A DNA stretch of 32,599 nucleotides from Alphaproteobacteria bacterium (lineage in GTDB: Bacteria > Pseudomonadota > Alphaproteobacteria > Rhizobiales > Beijerinckiaceae). The notes beneath the pieces are model-generated. The model was not told the DNA's origin. It saw only the letters and a program-made list of their open reading frames with translations, and ran no database searches. The stretch covers positions 1 through 32,599 of the forward strand of contig VGCJ01000017.1 in the NCBI GenBank assembly GCA_016870035.1, in the 5' to 3' direction. Below are positions 26,989 to 32,599 of the stretch, piece by piece. How positions within the stretch are numbered: position 1 is the first letter of the stretch; every line of letters begins with the position of its first letter. The position numbers were made by a program, and so were the translations under genes.

Positions 26989-27528
26989 ATGATCAGCGTG
27001 AAACGCGCCATCGCAGCTTTTTGTGTTCTCTTCGGTCTCGGCCTGAGCGCTCATGCTTTAGCGGCGGAAACCGCGGTCGGCCCTGCGTCGAATTTGCCCT
27101 TACCCCGTTTTGCGAGCCTAAAATCCGACCGGGTCAATCTCCGCGAGGGGCCGAGCAAAGAGCATCGGACCAAATGGATTTACGAGAAGGCTGGGTTACC
27201 CGTTGAAATCATTGCAGAATTTGAAACATGGCGGCGCATTCGCGATTCCGAAGGGGCGGAGGGCTGGGTGCTTCATAGCCTCTTGTCGGGGCGCCGCACC
27301 GCTCTGGTGGCGCCGTGGGGCAAGGATAAGCCGGTCGCTTTGCGCTCGAAACCCGATGACGCCGCGCCGATGATCGCGGCCCTTATGCCGAATGTTCTCG
27401 GCGTGGTTCGCACCTGTGACTTGAAATGGTGCAGGATTGTCGGCGAAGGCGCTGAGGGGCAGAAATTTGACGGTTATGTCCCACAAAGCCAGCTTTGGGG
27501 CGTCTATTCGGAAGATAAATTCGATTAA
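26989..27528 (+). CDS. Secreted protein with bacterial SH3-like domains
   Basis: This is a 179-residue exported protein of unknown partner. The ATG at 26989 has AAGGA five bases upstream; the frame is open for another 93 codons, but that part lacks coding character and crosses the divergent gene. Residues 1-24 are a Sec signal peptide (KRAIAAFCVLFGLGLSAHAL, cleavage near LAAE). Two SH3_4-like repeats follow: SDRVNLREGPSKEHRTKWIY with WRRIRDSEGAEGWVLHSLL, and KPVALRSKPDDAAPMIAAL with WCRIVGEGAEGQKFDGYVP. Such proteins are common in Hyphomicrobiales and may bind cell-wall material; this is not proven. It converges with irr, nine bases apart. Confidence 0.87.
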   Translation: MISVKRAIAAFCVLFGLGLSAHALAAETAVGPASNLPLPRFASLKSDRVNLREGPSKEHRTKWIYEKAGLPVEIIAEFETWRRIRDSEGAEGWVLHSLLSGRRTALVAPWGKDKPVALRSKPDDAAPMIAALMPNVLGVVRTCDLKWCRIVGEGAEGQKFDGYVPQSQLWGVYSEDKFD

Positions 27529-27537
27529 AGGCGGCGT

Positions 27538-28005
27538 TCAGACCTTGCGGCGCAGGCGGACGACCACGTCGACGCGGGCTATTTCCATGCCTTCTGGCAC
27601 GCTTGGCAGGCTCGCGACGTCAATATCGCTGCCTTCGATGTCGATGAGGCGGTTTTCGCCTTCGATATAGAAATGATGGTGATTGGTCGCTTTGGTGTCG
27701 AAATGGGTCTTTGCCCCTTCGACGGCGATTTCACGGATAAGTCCGGCCTCTGTGAACTGATGCAGCGTATTGTAGACGGTTGCGAGCGAAACCGGAACTT
27801 TTGCCTTTAAGGCTTCTTCATAGAGCCCCTCGGCGGTCAAATGGCGGTCGCCTTTGGCAAAAAGCAGCCATCCTAAACCCATCCGCTGGCGCGTCGGGCG
27901 TAGGCCAGCGCTCTGCAAGCGCGATTTCACTTCGCTATAGACGCAGCCACGTCCGGCCTTCGAGGCCAGTTGAGGCGCCTCAGACGAGATTGAAACATTA
28001 GACAT
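27538..28005 (-). CDS. irr: Iron response regulator Irr (Fur family)
   Basis: Irr is the heme-sensing Fur-family regulator that governs heme synthesis and iron uptake genes in Hyphomicrobiales. It is 155 residues. [20 protein letters not shown] (30-49) and [20 protein letters not shown] (70-89) form the winged-helix domain and match rhizobial Irr closely. The heme-binding His cluster is at 109-111 (NHHHFYIE). At the N-terminus Cys21 is followed by Val, so the CP dipeptide of the heme regulatory motif of Bradyrhizobium Irr is missing. This may mean stability is not heme-controlled in that way. It is divergent from fabA, and a possible Irr/ICE-like site overlaps its start codon. Confidence 0.93.
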   Translation of the reverse strand: MSNVSISSEAPQLASKAGRGCVYSEVKSRLQSAGLRPTRQRMGLGWLLFAKGDRHLTAEGLYEEALKAKVPVSLATVYNTLHQFTEAGLIREIAVEGAKTHFDTKATNHHHFYIEGENRLIDIEGSDIDVASLPSVPEGMEIARVDVVVRLRRKV

Positions 28006-28012
28006 GTTCTAG
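27998..28012. promoter_or_regulatory. Possible iron-control-element-like site over the irr start
   Basis: TTAGACATGTTCTAG has TAGA and TCTA half-sites in inverted orientation, similar to the TTTAGAA-N-TTCTAAA form of iron control elements bound by Irr. It covers the irr start codon (28003-28005). It is only a partial match, and placement over the ATG is unusual, so self-regulation is a suggestion only. Confidence 0.3.
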
Positions 28013-28152
28013 CGATAGACGTTGGAAGCCGTCTGTGCAACCCGTTTGCGATCTTTCGGCAGGGGGTTGCCTATGTTACGGAGGGTGGACAAAAGAGGGG
28101 ATCGACTGCCGTCAGGTGGCGCAGCAGACTGGGACAACAGCACGGATCGGTT

Positions 28153-28659
28153 ATGACGCAACGTTCGAGTTATGAATATGAAGATTTGTTGGCCTGCGGG
28201 CGGGGCGAATTATTCGGCCCCGGAAACGCGCAATTGCCATTGCCGCCGATGTTGATGTTTGACCGGATCGCAGTGGTCTCCGAAACGGGTGGCGAGTTTG
28301 GTAAAGGTGTGATCCGCGCCGAATTTGCCATTAAACCCGATCTCTGGTTCTTCCCGTGCCATTTCCAAGGTGATCCTGTGATGCCGGGCTGTCTCGGTCT
28401 TGATGCGCTTTGGCAATTATGCGGATTTTTTCTTGGCTGGTTGGGCGCAGAAGGTCGCGGCCGTGCGCTCGGTGTTGGTGAACTGAAATTCATCGATCAA
28501 GTTCTACCAAGCGTGAAGCAAGTTGTTTACACGGTGAATTTGAAACGCGTGTTTCGTTCGAAGCTCGTTCTCGGTATTGCCGATGGTTATCTCGAAGCGG
28601 ATGGACGCCGGATTTACGAGGCGCATGATCTTCGCGTCGGCCTGTTCAAAACAGCCTAA
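28153..28659 (+). CDS. fabA: 3-hydroxydecanoyl-ACP dehydratase/isomerase FabA
   Basis: FabA dehydrates 3-hydroxydecanoyl-ACP and isomerises trans-2- to cis-3-decenoyl-ACP, the branch point for unsaturated fatty acids. The 168 residues match the family, with the catalytic pair at His70 ([14 protein letters not shown]) and Asp84 ([10 protein letters not shown]), the same numbers as in E. coli. [15 protein letters not shown] is also typical. It heads the series fabA-fabB-fabI on the plus strand and diverges from irr across about 147 bases. No FabR-like site was evident. Confidence 0.96.
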   Translation: MTQRSSYEYEDLLACGRGELFGPGNAQLPLPPMLMFDRIAVVSETGGEFGKGVIRAEFAIKPDLWFFPCHFQGDPVMPGCLGLDALWQLCGFFLGWLGAEGRGRALGVGELKFIDQVLPSVKQVVYTVNLKRVFRSKLVLGIADGYLEADGRRIYEAHDLRVGLFKTA

Positions 28660-28725
28660 CGATAAAGACATCAATTGAGTGATCGATGCCTGAGAAGGGT
28701 ATCGGTCGTCATGAAGGAGATGAGT

Positions 28726-29946
28726 ATGAGACGCGTCGTCGTCACCGGCATGGGGATTGTGTCCTCCATCGGCAATAACACGCAGGAAGTGCTGGCTTCG
28801 CTTTATGAAGCGCGTTCCGGCATCATACGCGCGGATCGCTATTCTGAACTTGGGTTCCGCTGCCAAGTTCATGGCGCCCCGACACTGGATCCGAATGAGG
28901 TTGTAGATCGCCGCGCGATGCGTTTTCACGCTGTGGGAACGGCATGGAACCATTTGGCGATGGATCAGGCCATTCTTGATGCGGGCCTTGAAGAACGTGA
29001 TATTTCAAATGAACGTACCGGCATTGTGATGGGTTCGGGCGGCCCTTCAACGCGTACGATTGTTGAAGCCGCGGATATCACGCGCGAGAAGGGTGGACCA
29101 AAGCGCATCGGTCCTTTCGCCGTGCCAAAGAGCATGTCGTCAACGGCCTCAGCAACACTTGCGACGTGGTTCAAAATCAAGGGTGTCAATTATTCGATTT
29201 CTTCCGCCTGCGCGACATCCAATCATTGCATCGGCAATGCTTATGAGCTCATCCAATGGGGTAAGCAGGATGTTATGTTTGCTGGTGGATGCGAAGAGCT
29301 TGACTGGACGCTCTCAGAACTTTTCGACGCGATGGGCGCGATGTCATCAAAGTATAATGACACGCCGAAAACCGCATCCCGCGCATATGATAAAAATCGT
29401 GATGGATTCGTGATTGCCGGCGGCGCAGGTGTGCTTGTGCTTGAAGAGCTTGAACATGCGAAAGCACGCGGCGCTAGGATTTACGGCGAAGTCGTTGGCT
29501 ATGGCGCAACCTCCGACGGTCACGACATGGTGGCACCATCGGGTGAAGGCGCTGTGCGCTGTATGCGGCAGGCTCTCTCAACTGTCCATGTTCCGATTGA
29601 TTATATCAATCCCCATGCGACATCGACACCGGTGGGTGATGTAAAAGAAATCGAAGCGATCCGTGAAGTGTTCGGTTCGAAATGCCCACCAATTTCAGCA
29701 ACGAAATCGCTTACAGGCCACTCACTTGGCGCCACAGGTGTTCAAGAAGCCATCTATTCGCTTCTCATGATAAACAATGGATTCATTTGTGAAAGCGCGA
29801 ATATCGAAGAGCTTGATCTGGATTTCGCTGATATGCCGATTGTGCGTAAGAGAATTGATAATGCTAAAATCGGTGCGGTTCTTTCAAACTCGTTCGGGTT
29901 TGGCGGCACCAATGCCACCATCGTCATGAAACGGCTTGAGGCTTGA
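28726..29946 (+). CDS. fabB: 3-oxoacyl-ACP synthase I (FabB)
   Basis: FabB is the condensing enzyme that elongates unsaturated acyl-ACPs made by FabA. I chose the ATG at 28726 because AAGGAG (28714-28719) is six bases upstream and the protein then begins [16 protein letters not shown] as usual; the frame is open 17 codons earlier. It is 406 residues. The active-site Cys162 is in [14 protein letters not shown]. Catalytic histidines are His297 ([11 protein letters not shown]) and His332 ([11 protein letters not shown]), with Lys327 in SATKSLTG. The C-terminus [14 protein letters not shown] is a family hallmark. fabI follows after 34 bases. Confidence 0.96.
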   Translation: MRRVVVTGMGIVSSIGNNTQEVLASLYEARSGIIRADRYSELGFRCQVHGAPTLDPNEVVDRRAMRFHAVGTAWNHLAMDQAILDAGLEERDISNERTGIVMGSGGPSTRTIVEAADITREKGGPKRIGPFAVPKSMSSTASATLATWFKIKGVNYSISSACATSNHCIGNAYELIQWGKQDVMFAGGCEELDWTLSELFDAMGAMSSKYNDTPKTASRAYDKNRDGFVIAGGAGVLVLEELEHAKARGARIYGEVVGYGATSDGHDMVAPSGEGAVRCMRQALSTVHVPIDYINPHATSTPVGDVKEIEAIREVFGSKCPPISATKSLTGHSLGATGVQEAIYSLLMINNGFICESANIEELDLDFADMPIVRKRIDNAKIGAVLSNSFGFGGTNATIVMKRLEA

Positions 29947-29980
29947 TCGGTCTTCAAGATCACAAAGAGGAGAGCGATTC

Positions 29981-30829
29981 ATGAGCGGATTGATGAAAGG
30001 CAAACGCGGTCTTGTGATGGGTGTTGCCAATAATCATTCAATTGCCTGGGGTATCGCAAAGACTTTGGCGGATCACGGCGCTGAATTGGCGTTTACCTAT
30101 CAAGGCGATGCGCTGAAAAAGCGCGTCGAGCCTTTAGCGGCCGAAGTCGGATCAAAATTTCTTCTGCCATGTGATGTTGAAGATCTCTCGACTGTTGATG
30201 CGGTTTTTAATGAAATCAAAACCCAATGGGGCAATTTTGATTTCCTTGTTCATGCCATCGCGTTCTCTGACAAATCGGAATTGAAGGGACGTTTCGCTGA
30301 CACAACGCGCGAAAATTTTTTGCGCACGATGCTGATTTCTTGTTTCTCATTTGTAGAAATTGCGAAGCGTGCAGCACCCTTGATGCCGCAAGGCGGATCA
30401 ATGATCACGCTCTCTTACGGTGGTTCAACACGCGTGATGCCGAATTATAATGTTATGGGTGTCGCGAAAGCCGCGCTGGAAGCGTCAGTGCGGTATCTCG
30501 CAGGTGATTTTGGTCCCGACAATATTCGCATCAATGCGATTTCAGCGGGTCCGGTCCGCACGCTTGCGGGTGCTGGCATCGCGGATGCGCGTTTGATGTT
30601 CAATTATCAGAAACGTCACGCCCCTTTGCGTCGTACTGTGACGATCGAAGAAATTGGCGGCTCAGCGCTTTATCTTTTATCTGACCTCTCGACGGGTGTG
30701 ACCGGTGAAGTCCACTTTGTTGATTCTGGTTACAATATTATTTCGATGCCGCACCCTGAAGCGCTGAAAACGGTTGATGATGCCGAGACAGCCGCAGAAG
30801 CGCACTTGGCCGGACGCGCAGCGGAGTGA
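29981..30829 (+). CDS. fabI: Enoyl-ACP reductase (NADH) FabI
   Basis: FabI reduces trans-2-enoyl-ACP in the last step of each fatty-acid elongation cycle. The ATG at 29981 has AGAGGAGAG just upstream; the longer frame from 29936 overlaps fabB and is not needed. It is 282 residues. The nucleotide-binding start is GLVMGVANNHSIAWGIAKTL, the family variant of the SDR glycine motif. Tyr146 lies in SYGGSTRVMPN and the catalytic pair Tyr156-x6-Lys163 in NYNVMGVAKAAL, matching E. coli numbering. NAISAGPVRTLAGAGI is also diagnostic. This is the enzyme type targeted by triclosan and isoniazid-like inhibitors. Confidence 0.96.
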   Translation: MSGLMKGKRGLVMGVANNHSIAWGIAKTLADHGAELAFTYQGDALKKRVEPLAAEVGSKFLLPCDVEDLSTVDAVFNEIKTQWGNFDFLVHAIAFSDKSELKGRFADTTRENFLRTMLISCFSFVEIAKRAAPLMPQGGSMITLSYGGSTRVMPNYNVMGVAKAALEASVRYLAGDFGPDNIRINAISAGPVRTLAGAGIADARLMFNYQKRHAPLRRTVTIEEIGGSALYLLSDLSTGVTGEVHFVDSGYNIISMPHPEALKTVDDAETAAEAHLAGRAAE

Positions 30830-30833
30830 TGTG

Positions 30834-31934
30834 ATGACTGGTACAGATCGTGAAGGCATTCTGCCGTCGCAAGATATTCGTGTCTTGCACGAGAGCGGAG
30901 CGATCAAGGCGGATCGCCCTCTCGTTGATGGGCAGATTCAACCCGCGAGCCTTGATCTTCGTTTGGGCCGCCGTGTATGGCGTTTGCGTGCCAGTTTCCT
31001 GCCCGGTCAATTGTATAGAGTTCGCGAACGTCTTGATCGTGTTGCCTTGCATGAAATTGATTTGACCAATGGTGCAGTGCTTGAAACAGGCGCGGTCTAT
31101 ATTGCAGAATGTTTGGAAAGCCTCACTCTGCCAAAAAGCCTGCCTGCATCTGCAAATCCTAAAAGCTCAACCGGTCGGCTCGATGTATTCACGCGTTTGA
31201 TCGCGGATCACGCACGCGAATTTGATCAAATTGAAGCTGGCTATCATGGCCCGCTTTATCTCGAAATTTCACCACGCACTTTTCCTGTGCTTGTGCGCAC
31301 CGGATCGCGTCTTTCACAAATTCGTTTTCGTCGCGGTGCTCCGCGTCTTGATGATGATGCGTTAAAGCTTCTGCATAAACGCGATCCGCTCGTGACTTCG
31401 TCAGAACCGTCAATCCAAAATGGTATTGCGGTGAGTGTTGATCTTTGGGGTTTCGGTGCCAACAAGCTTGTCGGCTATCGCGCGCGTCGTCACACAGCGC
31501 TTGTCGATGTCGACCGTGTGGGTGCATGTGCCGTTGATGATTATTGGGACCTGCTCTATGCGACAGCGGCGCGCGATCTCATTCTCGATCCGGGTCAGTT
31601 TTATATTTTGGCTTCAAAAGAAGCTGTGCAAGTTCCCCCCGATCATGCAGCGGAGATGACGCCCTTCGATCCGCTCGTTGGTGAATTCCGTGTCCATTAT
31701 GCCGGCTTTTTTGATCCGGGATTTGGCCATGCGGAAAGTGGCGGCTCCGGAAGTCGTGCTGTTCTTGAAGTACGCTCGCGCGACGTGCCTTTCATCATTG
31801 AAGATGGTCAAACTGTTGGTCGCCTTGTTTATGAGCGCATGGCGGCTTTGCCCGATGTTCTGTACGGCAAGGGGCTTGGATCAAATTATCAAGCGCAGAA
31901 TTTGAAACTCTCCAAACATTTCAAGACGGGCTGA
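30834..31934 (+). CDS. Double-domain 2'-deoxycytidine 5'-triphosphate deaminase
   Basis: This is a 366-residue protein of the alphaproteobacterial dCTP deaminase family, about twice the length of the ordinary Dcd. It presumably converts dCTP to dUTP, which dUTPase (23768) then hydrolyses. I chose the ATG at 30834, with GGAG seven bases upstream and four bases after the fabI stop. The N-terminal half has GQIQPASLDLRLGRRVWRLR, the Dcd-type binding strand, and PKSSTGRLDVFTRLIAD with the substrate-contacting Ser/Arg. The second half repeats the fold (RDLILDPGQFYILASKEAVQ, GFFDPGFGHAESGGSGSRAV). It ends KGLGSNYQAQNLKLSKHF. It is probably co-transcribed with fabI. Confidence 0.87.
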   Translation: MTGTDREGILPSQDIRVLHESGAIKADRPLVDGQIQPASLDLRLGRRVWRLRASFLPGQLYRVRERLDRVALHEIDLTNGAVLETGAVYIAECLESLTLPKSLPASANPKSSTGRLDVFTRLIADHAREFDQIEAGYHGPLYLEISPRTFPVLVRTGSRLSQIRFRRGAPRLDDDALKLLHKRDPLVTSSEPSIQNGIAVSVDLWGFGANKLVGYRARRHTALVDVDRVGACAVDDYWDLLYATAARDLILDPGQFYILASKEAVQVPPDHAAEMTPFDPLVGEFRVHYAGFFDPGFGHAESGGSGSRAVLEVRSRDVPFIIEDGQTVGRLVYERMAALPDVLYGKGLGSNYQAQNLKLSKHFKTG

Positions 31935-31974
31935 TCGCAGCGGAAGATTAGATATCTTTCAAAAGCGCTCTTAA

Positions 31975-32288
31975 TTATTCAACATAGTTGAACAGATGTG
32001 CGCGGCCATGATCGGTCATGGTTACGATTTTTGCCCGACGATCATTTTCACCATCGAGACGGTTAATCAATTTGAGTTTTTCCAGCGCGCGCAAATGTTG
32101 GCGCACCGACACTTCTGTAGCCTGTGTGTTTTCGTAGATACTGGACAGCGGTGCCGAGAAATCATTCTCGACCAGATAACTCAAGATTTCGATGGTTGTA
32201 TTGGTCCGGCTCTAAAAAAATCGAGTTCGATTTCAATCAGATGCCGACGACGGCGAGCAAGTTCGTGAATTGTAACGCCGCTTTGCAT
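31975..32288 (-). pseudogene. Winged-helix (MarR-like) regulator, probably frameshifted
   Basis: The clear part is a 69-codon frame from a TTG at 32184 to 31975. It encodes SSIYENTQATEVSVRQHLRALEKLKLINRL, a winged-helix recognition region, then a wing with DRRAKIVTMTDHGRAHLF, as in MarR-type proteins. It lacks an ATG and a first helix. In another frame an ATG at 32288 opens HELARRRRHLIEIELDFFRAG, which would join it if one base were added near 32208-32213 (a CC pair that may have been CCC). The joined protein would be about 104 residues. Either a one-base deletion inactivated a small regulator, or the TTG starts a short one. Target unknown; it lies between dCTP deaminase and prfC. Confidence 0.5.
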
Positions 32289-32463
32289 TATCAAATAACT
32301 AATTTGAATTATTATTTGGTGTTCGAAGCTTACGCTTAACCGTAAATTAGGCTTAAAAAATCAAAAAAAGTTTTGACGATTCAAGAGACTAGACCATTTG
32401 GGCGAATATTATACCCGTTTTCCGTTGATTTGGGGCTCATTCCCGATTATCCCGCCCATGGGG

Positions 32464-32492
32464 TTGACATAGGCGACCCGGTGAAGGGTATC
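32464..32492 (+). promoter_or_regulatory. Candidate promoter of prfC
   Basis: TTGACA at 32464-32469 is a perfect -35 hexamer. After 17 bases there is only a weak -10, GGTATC at 32487-32492. The start codon of prfC is 28 bases further. The remaining interval 32289-32463 is AT-rich at its left end and shows no other feature. Confidence 0.4.
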
Positions 32493-32519
32493 CGGAACAG
32501 TTCCGAGCCGGGAAGAATT

Positions 32520-32599
32520 ATGACACTGAAAACCGAGGCCGGACGGCGGCGTACTTTCGCGATTATCTCGCATCCTGACGCCGGTAAAACGACATTGAA
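32520..32599 (+). CDS. prfC: Peptide chain release factor 3 (partial, 5' end only)
   Basis: Only 26 codons are present before the window edge. The ATG at 32520 has GGAAG upstream. After a short leader the translation reads RRRTFAIISHPDAGKTTL. The SHPDAGKTT P-loop with the preceding RRTFAIIS is specific for RF3, the GTPase that removes RF1/RF2 from the ribosome after peptide release. EF-G and other translational GTPases have different residues here. The rest of the gene lies outside the window. Confidence 0.88.
   Translation, partial: MTLKTEAGRRRTFAIISHPDAGKTTL

Noticed and set aside
1-32599. CRISPR array, insertion sequence or prophage genes
   Set aside because: No regularly spaced DNA repeats, transposase, integrase or phage structural genes were found; the only tandem repeats are protein-level repeats in the S8 pseudogene.

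Overview
The window looks like chromosomal DNA of an alphaproteobacterium of the order Hyphomicrobiales (Rhizobiales). The evidence is the gene content and order: dnaA-dnaN-recF next to rpsT; enoyl-CoA hydratase, mutM, ubiE, ubiB, coaBC and dut in series; irr divergent from fabA-fabB-fabI; a double-domain dCTP deaminase; a PdhS/PleC/DivJ-like histidine kinase; two phasins; and a tRNA-His that lacks an encoded G-1 and has A73. No genus can be assigned from the sequence alone.

Layout. 1-3511 (minus): glycolate oxidase genes glcD-glcE-glcF, with glcF running off the left edge. 3613-5661 (minus): PAS/histidine kinase. 5813-7046 (plus): a phasin pair with a clear promoter that carries a TGC-N3-GCA site, ending in a terminator. 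7051-7127: tRNA-His. 7184-8591 (plus): an anaerobic coproporphyrinogen oxidase gene (hemN) behind a perfect FNR/FixK-type box, with its reading frame broken three times. 8598-13140 (minus): LysE-type exporter, recF, dnaN, dnaA. 13141-13892: about 750 bp without a gene. 13893-16987 (minus): rpsT, TSUP permease, enoyl-CoA hydratase, mutM. 17045-19409 (plus): ubiE and ubiB. 19424-22260 (minus): an AT-richer insert with two decayed surface-protein genes, a repeat-bearing S8 peptidase lipoprotein and a small outer-membrane protein. 22485-25754 (plus): coaBC, dut, Rrf2 regulator, cysK. 25806-26801 (minus): 2-hydroxyacid (glyoxylate) reductase. 26989-27528 (plus): secreted SH3 protein. 27538-28005 (minus): irr. 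28153-31934 (plus): fabA, fabB, fabI, dCTP deaminase. 31975-32288 (minus): winged-helix regulator, apparently frameshifted. 32520 to the right edge: start of prfC.

Most of the window is housekeeping: replication and repair (dnaA, dnaN, recF, mutM), nucleotide hygiene (dut, dCTP deaminase), ubiquinone (ubiE, ubiB), CoA (coaBC), unsaturated and saturated fatty acids (fabA/B/I), cysteine (cysK) and iron/heme control (irr). The accessory content is limited. It comprises carbon storage (phasins), C2 metabolism (glycolate oxidase plus a glyoxylate reductase), anaerobic heme synthesis and the decayed surface-protease island.

The most unusual observations are the island between ubiB and coaBC, where two adjacent genes keep their frame but hold four nonsense codons of all three kinds, and the broken hemN that still has an intact oxygen-responsive box. 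I did not find a clear new defence or mobile system. The S8 lipoprotease with about 32-residue repeats plus its outer-membrane neighbour is the best candidate for an undescribed pair, here in ruined form.
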